DNA from: Andrena cerasifolii | Taxonomy: Eukaryota > Arthropoda > Insecta > Hymenoptera > Andrenidae | Assembly (NCBI RefSeq): GCF_050908995.1 | Contig: NC_135119.1 | Coordinates: forward strand, 11,594,001 to 11,658,000 | Direction: 5' to 3' | Length of the DNA stretch: 64,000 nucleotides | Shown: positions 10,690 to 23,421 of the stretch, one piece after another | Numbering within the stretch: the first letter of the stretch is position 1 | Layout: every line of letters starts with the position of its first letter | Made by a program: the position numbers and the translations under genes | The notes under the pieces: generated by a model | What the model was told of the DNA's origin: nothing | Database searches by the model: none | Seen by the model: the letters and a program-made list of their open reading frames with translations, nothing else

Positions 10690-13600
10690 GTCAGGGGTAC
10701 GCCGTCAAAGCGGACGTACATACTATTCCTAGACGAGGAACTAGCTCCTGGGTGAGCTAGGGAAGCGATACCGCGGCGTGTTGCACGGCACCGAGCCGTG
10801 GAGCCAAGTGGAACTGAGCGGAATGAGCGTAAGGTTGAAGGAACGAAGAGAACGGAGCGGTTACGAGCGGATGAGTCACTCTTGCAGCCGTTCCCGCTGC
10901 CGATAGCCAGGTCTGCCGTGTAACCGGCTGGTCCACGGTGATAGGTCACCGCACCTTGCCTTTCGATCTTCTCCTCTCCTAGACGCTCGGCTGCTTCCCT
11001 CGCGCGTAGACGAGGCAATTCCCCGGCGAAACACCGGCCAACACGGTAACTTCTTTTATGGACGATCGTCGTATTGCCGGTCGACCGTTCGCGATATCCC
11101 TACCTTAAGCCGGTGCATCCTTTTACGAGGTATATTAACCGGGGGAGCTTTACGCCCGGTCATTCTTCTAAATTGCCCCTGAGAATGGTGCATTTCGGCG
11201 GCGTTGGATTTTATGCGCGACGATGGGACATTGTGCTCGGTGTTACTTTGTGACAGTAGCAGGAAGGAACATCTGGAATCGTGTCTCAGGGCTTGCTTGC
11301 GAGCTTCTGCTGTAGCAGAGAGCTAACTTGTCGAAGCTAATTGAAGCGAAGAAGTTTCACTCCCATGGTTCTCCGTCAAATGACATCGTAGGGTAAAAAT
11401 TCAGTTACCACGCAGTGATGCGTTTCTCGTTATCCTGGTACACAGCTACGTACTTCTGGTGGCCTAAAAGTTCAGTCGCCTGTGCTCCACAGCCCCGTAC
11501 TAATACGCTGGGTAAATGTATCGCAACCGAGGTGCGAAGCCCTGCTGCTGCTTCACGTTCCTCGCCTACCTTTATTGTACCTGTAGCTCTAACAGTAAAT
11601 CCTCGAGCTGCAGCTCCTGATTGCTGCTGCCTTTCCCTGGCAATAAAACGAATCGCTCCCCATTGAAACGGAGGAAATTCAAAAGGGAAGCACGCTCAGA
11701 TTTTACGATTTCACGATTTCACGGTGCCATCGAGCAGCCGAATATAAATCCCTTCTCCGACTCGAGCACAATTCAAGGAGACGCACTGTCCCACGGAATC
11801 CTAATCCGCGCCCCGTTCGCGAGGAATAAATCTCGTGGGTTTGAATTGGAAGCTTGGTAATCTTATTATACGGTTCCACGGTGGCGCCCTTGGGCGCAGG
11901 ATGATCTCCATAAAAAGGCTGCTAGGAATTCCCACAATTAGCGTTGCAGCCAAGGCTGCGCGCTCCTTCCGAGGTTCTACGTGGGCGCTTTACGACTCGC
12001 CCGGCGCGTCAGAATTCTCTTCATTTGCGTGCACGTCAGCGGTTCGAGGCTTCATCGCGATCCTCCCAGCGGGGCGAGCGGCTGCAGCGTCTGCGGCCAA
12101 CTTCGGAACTACTTTCGTATACTTGGCGGTCTTGAAGTGTATCTCGTAACTTGCTCGTCATCGCGCAACTTCCCCGGCGGGGAAAGCTCGTAAAATGCAG
12201 CTTGCAATCTTGTAATAGCAGACGCCACTCGAGGGGCTCGCGAATGAACGTCGGATGAAGACGCCGCAGCGCACCGTTATGTTAGTGCCTCGACTAATGA
12301 TCGAGGAGTAGAAAATTCGAAGACTTGACAAGCTGGAAAAAGCAGGAGCTCGCTTCTTCCTCTTTCCTCTGGCCCTGAATGAAGATTTGTCGTCGGCGCA
12401 GGCTCTGACTCTTATTACAGCGCCTGCTCCCTCGACCTTTGGCACCTTGAGACGTTTTCGAGTGCGCCTCTACATGCGCTCGGTGTCAATGACCTCGTCA
12501 CGAAACTCGCTATTTTCATCTTGACCCTTAAGCATACTTGAACAGCGAGGTGGGGAGGTGAGTGCCCAGGGAGGATAGTTGTTCAAAGGAATTCCTGTCC
12601 TCTGCGACGATGCAGAACAGGTGAAACAGTTCGGTAGTTATTTCACACGCTTCTCGAACGTTCCGGTACCGTCCTCGCGCTAGGGTACCCAGACGCTGCG
12701 TTCGAGTTTCCATTTTTGTGCCTGGTAATCACCTGCAGTGGCAGAGTGTAATGGCGTGCGTGCCGGGGTACATTCGCGTGCTGTACGATAATAACGTTCG
12801 GTATTTTATGCGATGGAAAATGTCAGACACCTAGTTTCCCGTTGACCCAGTCCGAATGCGCTATATTTGTCGTGGTGGTATTTTCAAATGCGCCGAAATG
12901 CTCGCCGGCTGGCCGAGGGAACGCGGTAGCCAGCTGCTAAACTTTCGTGATAGGTGAGAAGTTCATGCATCTATTACCGATTCTTCCACCAGCCGACGGG
13001 ATTTGATATGTCAGAGGTCGGCAGGTTATCAGGCGTGTTCTGGCTTCTAATAAATCTTTGTCGTTGGGTCTAAATATACGGTGCGCAGACTTTTCGCAGC
13101 GTGATTAATGGCCAGGGGGCAGCGTACAGTGCGCGTTAAGTATGAGTCGCTGAATTTTTTCATACGCGGAGCATGCATATTTATTATACTGTTATTTAAC
13201 GCGCGGCTTGATAGTACCAAAAATCGTCGCTCTTTGAAAGCATGTGGTTCGCGGAAATTACACGAAACACGTGGTAATTGCTTGCGGGGAGTTAAAAATA
13301 TTATTATCATTTATTAACGGGTAGATGTCAGTGTGTACAAAAGTGTTACAATAGCGTACATACAGAGAACAAGAAATCATTATAATCACTTTTAAATACA
13401 CTGAGATTCGTCGCTGGAATAATATTTAAGAAAAAGAAATTGAGAAAATAAAATACAAATAAAAAAATACTCGTATAAAGGACTCTATAGAATTATCAAA
13501 AGAATTGATAATGTCAACTATGCATATTCTGGTAATAATGTTATTAAATAGGAAATTAAATCTGTAAAATCGAAGATGAAAAAGAGGAGTGTAACGCAAA
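10690..13600. other. Unannotated, GC-rich stretch
   Basis: CpG-rich unique sequence with many overlapping short frames on both strands (up to 104 codons near 11.8-12.1 kb). No domain, signal peptide or repeated architecture was recognisable. It becomes AT-rich after 13.3 kb at the approach to the transposon block. Confidence 0.35.
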
Positions 13601-13606
13601 TAAGTG

Positions 13607-14806
13607 GAGGAAGTGCAGTATATTTGGAATACCAGTTTGTTTAAGACGAATATAAAATTACGACAGAGGATGGGAACAAATAAAACTGCATAATATCATA
13701 AGGAAACTAATAAACTTTTATATTTCAAACACTCAGTAATAATAAAAAAACAAAAAAGTAATTGAAACTTTGGTCTAAATAAAAAATGACAGAAAGTATC
13801 GATTTCGTTAAGGTACAGGTAATATGGAATACCGGTTTTCCAATTTACCTTCACTTTATAAACTTAAAAAAAAAACATGTAGATAATAAAATTATTTTCT
13901 TTTATGATTTAAGGTGAATGTCCCAATTTCTGCTCATTTCGTATTTGTCTTATTATTATATGCGTTACGTTTGTACTATAGTTGCAACAAAATAATTCTA
14001 AATTATTTAAACATTTACGCGAGTGTTGCACGAGCTTAGGCCAATACATACATCGTTATTTTTCATGAGCAGAAATACGGACTTTTAAAGGATTATATAT
14101 TTAATTACAAATTACTAATAGTTACACATCTTGAAATATCTTTCTTAAATATTTTTTGAATTGGTTGATTTATTATTAAACAATTAATCAATTACTCTGC
14201 AAATTTTGATCGCAAACAAATTTTGTACACCTTCTTTATGACGAGCAACCTCTTAAATGAGCAGAAATTGGGACATTCACCTTAATCAGGCTCAAAAATC
14301 ACAATAAAGGAACAATCTCAGGTAACTATAAATGGGCGCTGCTAACCGACACGGCGGTAGCCGTTACGCGTGAGACAAAAACATGGCTAAGCCTCGGAAT
14401 ATTCCAAACTATCTTCACCTTCGGTATTCCGAATTAGCAACATGGCATTGAAACCTAAAATTTCATGTCACACTTTTAATTCTCAAAATTATCGCAAAAC
14501 TGAAACAGAACCATAGAAGGACCATGCAAATGAGTAGATAAAGTGTTTAACACTAAAGTTTTTACATATTTTAGCCGTGATTGGAACGATTGAATACTTG
14601 CTGAAAAAGTTTCGCAGATTCACGTTCTCTTATTCTGCAGATTAAGTCGAAAGTGTCAAAATGGCAGTTCATCGACAAATGTCATTAGTTAACAGGTCAT
14701 TAGCCTCTATTATCTACGGTGTTACAAATTAGAAAACGTTAGTAGTTCATTAGATACTTCGGTGTTCCAAATTACAAGCAGTATTCCAAATATGCTGCAC
14801 TTCCTC
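13607..14806 (+). mobile_element. TA-flanked TIR element, copy A (interrupted by a MITE)
   Basis: The termini GAGGAAGTGCAGTATATTTG (13607) and its reverse complement (ending 14806) define the element. The right flank keeps TA and the left flank shows TG. It aligns over its length with 51029-52253, apart from a 371-bp insertion at 13912-14282 and a missing block of about 434 bp. It carries no transposase and is a non-autonomous derivative. The TA duplication suggests the Tc1/mariner superfamily (inference). Confidence 0.85.
13912..14282 (+). mobile_element. 371-bp MITE with AGGTGAATGTCCC ends, TA target, copy 1
   Basis: The termini AGGTGAATGTCCCAATTTCT (13912) and its perfect reverse complement (ending 14282) are flanked by TA on both sides. 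The homologous empty site at about 51330 in the second copy of the host element reads across the same position with a single TA, so the TA is a true target duplication. The interior also contains GAGCAGAAATACGGAC near 14067, a degenerate internal copy of the terminal motif. No coding capacity was seen. A sister copy is at 45277. Confidence 0.93.
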
Positions 14807-16448
14807 TATTACAGAACAAACAGGAAATTTACGTTAGATTTATGGAATACGTGTGATGTTTCAATAAAACGAGGAGCGGAGAGAAGTAGCAAAATTCGCG
14901 AGGATCGGCGTACGCAGATGCAGGTAGAGGGAAAAGAGTTGGCTCTCGCATTGATAGGCCACGGATCGATCGTTTCCCGATAAACGACGTTGCAGTTGTT
15001 TGTAACCCTCTGCTACGCGCAGGCGGCTCGTCGAATTATCCACTAATTAGCAAGTTATCAGAAAGCGCAGGAAGCCACCCCCTGGGCGGATCGCGAGGTT
15101 TTATCCGGTGAATCCGAGCGAGCCATGTAATCGCGGCTGCGTTCATCCACTTTGAACGTGGAGCTGTGTGATTCACTAGGAAGCGAGCGCACGCGGCGAA
15201 GTTGGAAAGTTTTTGCGATTAGCCACGAGTTTCCAATCCTCTAATTTCTCTTTGTTTTGTTCCCCAATCCCTGTTATTAGCGCTGTGCAGTTTACTTCTG
15301 CCGCTCCTCTTCTTGCGGCAATTACACAAAAGGATTTCTTTCGGCTCAGGTGAGCGCGATTCGTTCTACAACGCCCACAGCTGATTGGCGCGGCGCGGAA
15401 TAATGGGGTCAAGTAATTATTACCGATTCGACGTAAGGAACTCGGTTCCACCGGTGATTAACTTGTAACGTTCATCCTTTCGCGCAGCTCCTTGCCGTGG
15501 GAGAGTCGCGTAATAGAAAAGTGTAGCTTAATAGAAACATTCTGTCGAGGGAAAGATTTGGTAGATATCTCGCGACGCGTTGCTTGAATAATATCGGTTG
15601 TACTTTCCCACTTGCCTGAGAGGGGCGATAGAATTATAGCAGAAAGAAGAATCGATGCGCGAGCGGATAAACCGCGACTACGTAATAGCACGCGTCTTAA
15701 TCCGCTTTGTAAATTACTGCTGGCGAGATCGTAGATACCGCGATAGCATCCTAGTAGCCGTTCATTCGCGATGATTTGTCTGACAACCGAGCACCGGCGC
15801 GCAAAAACGTGCACCATTCATTACACTAAGTCGTTCCCCTGGAACGTCAGTGTCTAATGAGTGGCGCGTACAGGTTCATTAGCTGGTTAGAAAGAATATC
15901 GCACGATTAAAGTCTGCAACCTGATTCGTTCAGCGATGAGCTGGATTTACTGGATAGATTCCGCGCGTCCGTTCAGTAATTACGCAAACATTCCAACCCT
16001 TTCGTTTGCCCGATGATTGTTCCAGTAATAGAGATAGGTCATCGACGAGCTCAGTCTCTTTCGACTTAATATTAGAAACTGCACCGTGAGATTTATAATG
16101 CACTTGGCGGAACCCATAGCAAGAAGACCTGCGACGGATGGGTGTCTTATAAAACTTGACACCAGGAGTGGATTATGAAGATTTCTATTTTCCTTGGCAC
16201 GAGAAGATTGTGAAATGCTACTATATACCATTCCATATAAGAGTAGACCTACGCCCCCACCGATATGCAACCGATCTGCAGAGCTCCCACTACTGCTGCG
16301 CACGCGATTGGTCGTAGCGCTTTCTCTGCCGGTTTCCGACCAATCAGACTTGAAATTTTCACACAATGCTGTCTACACTTTGAACATTAGATGAAAACAC
16401 TTTTCAAAGAGTTCTTATCATTTTCCTTCCGGTATCGAACCCCCTTCA
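14807..16448. other. Unannotated stretch
   Basis: GC-balanced unique DNA with minus-strand frames of 119 and 128 codons and overlapping plus-strand frames. None is recognisable. No repeat, TIR pair or RNA gene was noticed. Confidence 0.35.
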
Positions 16449-17173
16449 GGGAACTAGGCAGTCGAAAAATCGATTTTTTATTGCATTTTTCGAAAGTACT
16501 ATCTTTTCTGAATACAATGCCGCTTGGTTTATAGTAAAATTCGCAAAATTGCAGATTTGGCAGTTAAAAACGTGAAGCGGCAACCTATAGCGTCACCTTT
16601 GCCCAGGAACTTTAAACGCATTTTTCTCGAATACTCTTTTCTCTTCATTTTTTCCTGACTGTGAACGAATGGAGGTTCAAATCGACTTGGAAAAAATTAC
16701 AGGATATCTAAAACATGTGCCATTTCCGGTCAAACCTCTGATATGGTCCGTAAAAATTCGAGATTTTCATAAAAAAATTAAAATGTCACCGGATATTAAT
16801 AGCGCATAAACAACGATTTTTTCTCGGAAAAATCGCCGTTTTTCAGCCACCAATCACATAATTTTGATTTAATTTTTGCTTTCATAGGTTTAGCCGGAAA
16901 CTATGAATCAAAAAAACTAGAATCACAGCTTTCAAATCGGATTGCGTGAGATTTTAAGACCGATATTAAGGCAATGCAACAGAAAAACGTTAAAATGTTT
17001 ACCCGTCTGCAGCACCATTTTTAAAGCACATACATATTTCTTACCATTTATTTTTCAATCCGTACGGTAGTAATAAACATTGGGTAAAAGGATACATCTG
17101 TATGTGCTTTCATTTTTTTACAAATAAATAAAGGACAGAGTCTCTTTTTCACGAAAACCACCGCCTAGTCCCC
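16449..17173. mobile_element. 725-bp TTAA-flanked TIR element
   Basis: The left end GGGAACTAGGCAGT (16449) mirrors the right end, whose reverse complement reads GGGGACTAGGCGGT (ending 17173). The right flank is TTAA (17174-17177). The left flank is TTCA (16445-16448), which I read as a mutated TTAA. The interior is AT-rich and non-coding. TTAA targeting fits piggyBac-like or Kolobok-like transposons (inference only). Confidence 0.65.
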
Positions 17174-17177
17174 TTAA

Positions 17178-18067
17178 GTGGAATCCAGTATAGCTTTGGA
17201 TGAAGCGAAGCTTTATTAGTCCAGAATTCAGTTGAACCCGAATGGAGCTACATACATCTAGAATTCCATTGAAATCAAACTGGCACTGCATTGAAATTCG
17301 ATGACACACCGTCTTCTCTACTCTACTTTATTTCTAAACTCCTCCTGCACTTCCCGGGAATTGCATTTCCCTTAGCCCAGCGGTGACCATTACTTACACC
17401 CTCCCCTCGACAAAAAGGAGTCGCAATTTCCGCGAAATCCACTAAGGTCGTCAACACCAGCGATCGTTTGATCGCGTTTCCTTCCCACGTCGCGTCGCCG
17501 CACCAATTTCCCGCGCGCGAAGCTTCCTCAGCTTCGCGCATCCCCGTTCCTCTTCTCATTAGCCTCTCATCCACGCATTATATTATCGGCCTAATCGTGT
17601 CCCTCCCTCCCCGTTTCCCCGCTGCTCGCTGGCAGCACCGACGTTTCAGCTCGGCGTGTCTTCTCTCCGCAGTTTCATCGGCCGTCGGTTTCACGACGTC
17701 ATCCGTCGCTGTTCCCCGCTGTTCTTCGCACCGCGACGACCGCTTCCGCGTACATAATGCAGCCTGGATGCGGCGGCTAATGTAAATTAAGCCGTGCATG
17801 CATATTAACTACGTGTTGTTCGCCGCGTAACGGATGCACCGTGATATAATCTCACTGTAACACATTCGCGGACGCCCGCGCGTTAAATTATTCGCGGCTC
17901 CATCTGCGGAACGGTACTTGAGCGCGAGGCCAACGCGACGCGTCCCGCGTCACGGCGTTCTCGCGCGGCCAACGAGCCGAGGCGTCCCGACGCGCCGCGA
18001 GAAAATCGCCAAGGAGGACCGTGGAAAGTCACAGTTACGATATTTATGGGGCGCACCGCGCGTGTCT
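17178..18067. other. Unannotated stretch, partly pyrimidine-rich
   Basis: The plus strand is strongly C/T-rich at about 17.45-17.75 kb and very GC-rich at 17.85-18.06 kb. Overlapping frames reach 105 codons. They owe their length to the skewed composition and match nothing I know. Confidence 0.35.
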
Positions 18068-18071
18068 TCAA

Positions 18072-18350
18072 CCCTTAACTGGTATCCTGAGGTCGCCATG
18101 ACCCCAAGCACCCAAAGTTCGATGTACAATTTTCGGTTGTCTAAGTTGGTAAACTGAGTTTCTAATTAATTTTAAAATAATAGTTTAACTTTCTACGCTT
18201 CTATTATTTTCTACATTACCTAAGAAGAAAATATTCATAGTGGTTGCTCTAGTGTCGACTTTACAAATTTCTGTGCCCTTTTTTATTTGGGGTCTGCCAC
18301 GACCCCAGTATACCAGTCACGTTTGCCAAAAACAGTATACCAGTTAAGGG
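18072..18350. mobile_element. 279-bp piggyBac-like MITE
   Basis: The termini CCCTTAACTGGTAT (18072) and its reverse complement (ending 18350) enclose the element. The right flank is TTAA (18351-18354). The left flank is TCAA (18068-18071), one change from TTAA. CCC ends next to a TTAA target are characteristic of piggyBac elements. Internally the TACCAGT motif and GGGGTCGTGG-type segments recur near both ends, as subterminal repeats would. It is non-coding. Confidence 0.7.
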
Positions 18351-18354
18351 TTAA

Positions 18355-20989
18355 ATCTCCAGGAAAACTCGCTGAAACGTGCAGATGGATAAGACAGTGT
18401 TTGGGGGTAAGAGTCTCACAGCGACCTCGAGCAGCCACTTGATTTCGTTTGAGACTACAATTCCCTCCTGTGACTCAATGCAGCTCGATTCTCGCGGCTT
18501 TCACCGCGGGCACCGTAGGTCTGTAGAAAACCTCGGAGTTTAGGAAACGTTGCCCGCGAACGGCAATGAATCATCGTTGGAATTAAATTGAGTGTTAACC
18601 ATAACGCAAGCACCGTGACGCGCCGGCTGATAGAAGCAGCACTGTTTGCCCGCTAACTCGATTTCCACGCGACACAGGTTTTGAATTCGTTGCGCAACAC
18701 TGTGCACACTGGGCTGGAGATGTGTGCGAACGACTAGGGCTGCGCGGTGCGCCGGATCGCGATCGGCGCGATTATGTAAGGGAATACAGCGGTGTTGGCT
18801 AATAAGACTAGTTGCGCGGAATGAAATTCGCTAATGCGTTCTGTCATTGCGAGCCGGTTCTTCGGGTGCTAATAGGTGGATATTTAAAGCGTCGATACGC
18901 AAGAACTTGGCGATTACGGTTCCCTAAAACATTGAGTTTGGCTGACGATATTCGCTGGAAATGTCGGGCGAGTGATAGGCTAGCTGGTTCGGAGCTTTTC
19001 AGTGATCACGGTGCCTTGATAAAATTCGAATACTTACTGGCCCGACTTTCCATTCTCGACTCGTTGCAGGCGACTTCTGAGTCGGGGCTTATCTTGCGCG
19101 GGACGAAACTTATCGGGACGATGGAGAGCGTTCCAGAATGATACTCGTAAAAATGAGTCGTAGAATATTAAAGTCCCAACTGCGCCTGGAACACTTGGCA
19201 GTGGTTCCGCACGCCGAAGCACATTTAAACTGAAATTAAATCGCCTGCCTGCTACTTGGCAGCCTCCGCTAGCACTAATTCAGACCACCGGCAAGTAATT
19301 CTCCCACACATTTTTCACGATTATCCTGCCGGAAAGAGGGAGATCGTTTTTCACGAGGAGGAAGCAATTAGCTCTAAACGCCAGCGAAGGTACGACGCGT
19401 TTTCTTTCTTCCTAAGTAAAATGCATTACTTTCTGCATCGTCTTGCCAATTATTTGCATACCATGCATTTCATTCTGGCATTCAACGCGAGAAGACACCG
19501 TATTGCGCGCATTTCCCGCGACGACAGGGTTTCTGAACAATACTATCAGCCTTATGCAAATATTCCCAGCTCTATCAGTTACACGCTTCGAATTAACAGT
19601 ACCGAGCACCGGTCGCCATTATCTAGACTAGTTCTACACAAGTTTTCGCACCTTTCGATTCATTAAAAGCAACAGAACTCGGCCAGCAGTCTGAAGTCGT
19701 CAGAAACGAATTCACCATTAATACAGCAGATCGAGCAACCTGCTCGCTGTTGGTCGTGCCTATCGATAAGTCATCAGCGAACAAGCCCTCAGCTCAATCG
19801 CGTAGCTCTCCGGTAGCGTTCGGTGGATCGAATCGGTTTCCCGTGGCGGTTTTACCGGGAAATCGCGCGGGAACGGTAGTTCGGCCTCTGACATTAAAGA
19901 AGGTTCATATTGCTGTTTGGCTGCCTCGTGACACGGCCGCGGACGATAGGATTGAGCGATTAGGCAGAATCCAACGGTTCGCAGATACCTATCGCATCTA
20001 CACGGTCGGGCGAAGCTCGATGCCGAGCAGCGATATCGCAGCGAGCTTGGGGCTCATTGAAAGCAACCCTGACGGCGATCAATTTAACCCTCTCGTTAGC
20101 TGGCCACCATAACCCGCGTGCCCTACCGTAGACGGACGTGGAAGCTTTCGGTTGGACCGGAGAGTTTCTCGTCGAGGATTCAGGACACGTCCGGCAACGT
20201 AAATCAGATCTTGAAGCAGTTTGCTGGGTGCCCCGGCAGGCCCTGTCGTACCGGCCCGGCTTAACTCCTGGGAAATCGCGCGAGCGGCTAATATTGACAC
20301 AGATAGCGGAGATTCGTGGGTATATGCTTGGAGGTTGGGTGGTCGGGAAGCCCTGCTTGTAACCCAGATAACTTTTCAATCAATTTCGTACGGCTGGCTT
20401 GTAAGGTTAGTCGGGTCAAGAGCGCTTCAGGGTTTGTAAAATGGAAGGGTTTGCGAGCTTCAAGGTTTACGAGCCTTGATATTGATCTACATTCCGCGCG
20501 GTGGTAACGAGCGCGATATATTCGAGCCGGGAATTGAAGGCGGCCCGGGAGACGCCTTGTAACAAAGCTGGAAGGATGAGACGTCGTGTATCCCGTTTGG
20601 AAGACTCCATGCTGAAGCGCTAGGTGGTACGTACAGCCAGCCATCAGATATCAGCTGGCCCGTGCAACGATGACGCAACGCTATCTCCACGATCGGGGGG
20701 CGAAATAATGCGTTTGAAGGCACCGAGTCACGTGAGGGGAAAAATGCAGCGACGACAGCACGTCCCTTCCCTGCGATTTAGTGGAATAGCCCTGCGTGCT
20801 TGCGGCGTTGTGTAGAAGGAGCGAATTTACGAAACCTCTTCCAGGAATCCTCTTAGTCGGCTATTCTTTAGCACGCGTACATAATTCTGCGATTCCTCGA
20901 GCTCGATATACAATACCACGCGATGGTAAACGCATGTTTGCTTTCTGATTGCTGCGGGTCAGAGTTCCTCTTCCTTTTATAGCCAATCG
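18355..20989. other. Unannotated stretch
   Basis: GC-rich unique sequence with frames of up to 139 codons, usually overlapping in both orientations (for example 19256-19666 plus and 19960-20379 minus). No family is recognised. No tandem or inverted repeat was seen. Confidence 0.35.
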
Positions 20990-21231
20990 CAGTGGCGCAC
21001 TCAGGGCTTGCCCTTGGGGGGAGCAGAGTTGAACGGATAAGAATATTTTTAAAGCAAATCGAATAAAATTCTTCGGCTGATTACAAATAATTATTTAAAG
21101 AATAAAATTCAGCTTCCTTTTCTTTTTACAAAGAATATTCTTGAATTACTTCAGTCGTGGTTACATCTGCTTTTTCCTTTTTCTTTGGGAGGTGCCAGGA
21201 CTCCTTGGCTCCCGCTCTGGGTGCGCCACTG
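20990..21231. mobile_element. 242-bp hAT-like MITE, CAGTGGCGCAC ends
   Basis: CAGTGGCGCACTCAG at 20990 is mirrored by CTGGGTGCGCCACTG ending at 21231. The CAGNGGCG style of terminus is typical of hAT elements. The flanking octamers (GCCAATCG and CCCGTTCG) agree at only five of eight positions, so any duplication has decayed. A partial relative lies at 54828. It is non-coding. Confidence 0.7.
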
Positions 21232-22272
21232 CCCGTTCGTGCGACAGGAATCGAACAACAGTTTCTCTTTTTTTTTATTAATCGCGGTATCGAGTCGTAG
21301 TTCATAAGAGCTGCCCCGCAGCAGGGCGGTAAATAACGCTGAGGATCCAATGAGGGTCCTTTATAAATATCACGTGGCTTCCTTATAAATTGCCGTGGGT
21401 CTGAATTGGACGTCGCTGGGGCATTTCCCATTCTTTCTCGCTCGGGACACGTAGATGTTTACAGGAATTGGCCCGCGATAAAGAAGATTCGGGGCTGCAA
21501 GGAGCCGGGCAGAGGTCAAGCAGCCACGGAGGAGTAACGATTCCGAGGAATCGTACATCAGAATACTTATACGCGGACCCTTTCGGGGCCCGACCTCGAA
21601 AACGGGGGTCAGAGATGGACCACACGCGTGGCACGTACCTGATCCTTGGGTGGAATCCTCTCACGAATCCTGCTCGCTATAATACTTCATGTACCTCACG
21701 GAACCACCGGCGACTCCTTCCTTCTCGTCCTTTTCCCCGCGTCTTCTTCGCTGCTGCCTCTCGCCCGTTTATTTCCCCGTGCCTTTTATTTCTTCCAAAC
21801 GATTTCTTCTTATCAACATCTTCTTCGATTCTTCCATATTCTCTTGTTTCTTTCGTTGCTTCTCTGTCGTCGGTTTATCCTGTGGCTTTTATTCTTCATG
21901 CTCCTCGTGTTCTTATTGGGTTATATCTTGGTCCTGATGCTCCTTCGCGATTTTCGTTAGACGTCTGTTGAGTAATAAGCTTCAATTGCAAATGGCTACT
22001 CAGAAGATCTGATTCCTGCGAGTTGATGAAGGGGATTGGTGAACTGACAATTGGAGAGTATTTTGCAGGGGATGTTAGTTAGTTGTAATATGAGGTCTTG
22101 AAGAACTACTATTTACAGATAATTGTTGATATGTGTATGTTTTAATTGGGCCCGGTTATGCAGAGGGCTGCTAACCCCCAGAATGACAAAAAATTAGTTA
22201 AACGCAGTACGAATCCGATAATTTTGTGATTTTTATTTTGCAAGAACTTACGCAATCTTATGCAATTATTAA
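21232..22272. other. Unannotated stretch with a C/T-rich tract
   Basis: The plus strand at about 21.70-21.96 kb is a long C/T-rich tract. It opens frames of up to 167 codons rich in Ser, Phe, Leu and Pro, which is a composition effect. Past 22.1 kb the sequence is AT-rich. No gene or element was recognised. Confidence 0.35.
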
Positions 22273-22504
22273 ATCTACTATTCCATAGTTCTATTTTAGG
22301 CTTAAAAAACAGAAGCTACAGAAAATTTAAAATAATATTAATTATACTAGCTATTAAATAATCCAATAAATAAAAAGCAGCATAAAACATCTACTATTCC
22401 ATAGTTCTATTTTAGGCTTAAAAAACAGAAGCTACAGAAAATTTAAAATAATATTAATTATACCAGCTATTAAATAATCCAATAAATAAGAAGCAGCATG
22501 AAAC
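22273..22504. repeat. Tandem duplication, 2 x 116 bp, nearly identical
   Basis: The copies 22273-22388 and 22389-22504 both begin ATCTACTATTCCATAGTTCT. They differ at only a few positions, for example near TATACTAGC versus TATACCAGC. The high identity points to a recent duplication. The unit is AT-rich and non-coding. Confidence 0.93.
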
Positions 22505-23307
22505 AATAACAAGGAATAAAACACACCCAATAGGAATAAAGTTACCTTTGTTTAACAATTAAAATTTTCAAATTAAATTTATTCAGTTTGCAGATCATTA
22601 AGGTTTGGTAACTTCCTGCATAACTAGACCCAATCGAGTCTAGAGTCAACACCACGTCTTTATTCCTTGTCTGCCACAATCGATCGCAAGTTTCAGCCAT
22701 CATATGCAACGTCTGATGCCTGTTCAAGTATGAGCAAACGCAGCATTGCTTCGCCATTCGGGGGTAATTCATTTCTAGCGAGAAAAGGTGCCGAATTTTT
22801 AGCATTTTCTACCTCGATGCATTCCTTGTTCTCATCATAGGTACATGGCTCATTGTCACAGAGAAGGAACACAAGCTGCCTGCTTGGAAGTCGTTAACAC
22901 CGCGACACGTTTTATTGCGCGACGGGTAGTGTGCGCGTATCGTCGAATACAAGTATCGAAGGTGCAATATGCCATTCGCACTGGCTTTGATAAATGGCCA
23001 GCACGCGGGGTACACGTTCGTGGCGATTCCGTGTAAGAAATTATTGGATTTTCGGTATTGCCTGCGACGCGTCACAATGCCACGACCGCGGCATTAAAAC
23101 TTGTCGAACGTGCAAATGAGCTTCGGGTCGCCTGTATCATAAATCCTGGCCAGGGAAATGAGAGAGTTATAAGTTGGTCGCCTGTCCAAGGAGGAGGAAC
23201 GATCATATCGTTTGCATTTTATTGAAATTATTCATCGCCCGGGCGTGAAACATGTTCCCTGGAATTACAATGGGGCTTAAGAGAACAATTTCTGGCAACG
23301 TAATTCC
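22505..23307. other. Unannotated stretch
   Basis: Short frames below 90 codons with no recognisable product. No repeat was seen. It precedes the recursive-splice-like site. Confidence 0.35.
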
Positions 23308-23421
23308 CTAACAAATTATTATCTTTCTGTTGCAGGTAAGCTGTGAAACATCTACGTTTCCCAAGTGTTCTCCGAGTCTTCCTTTGAGGCTGAATGATTG
23401 CAGAAGTGGAGGCCTGTGAGT
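23308..23421 (+). promoter_or_regulatory. Candidate recursive (ratchet) splice site 1 with short RS-exon
   Basis: CTAAC at 23308-23312 (branch-point match) is followed by a T-rich tract and CAG ending at 23335. GTAAGC begins at 23336 with nothing between, so acceptor and donor are fused. A second donor-like GTGAGT lies at 23416-23421, enclosing an 80-nt candidate exon (23336-23415). That exon is open in the frame starting with the GTA. Recursive sites of this form split giant introns into steps, and the downstream donor allows exon definition. The host gene would be on the plus strand and outside the window. Function is inferred from signals only. An ordinary cassette exon is the alternative. 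Confidence 0.5.

Noticed and set aside
21468..21971. Hydrophobic, Ser/Phe/Leu-rich frames resembling membrane proteins
   Set aside because: They arise from a long C/T-rich tract that opens several plus-strand frames at once.
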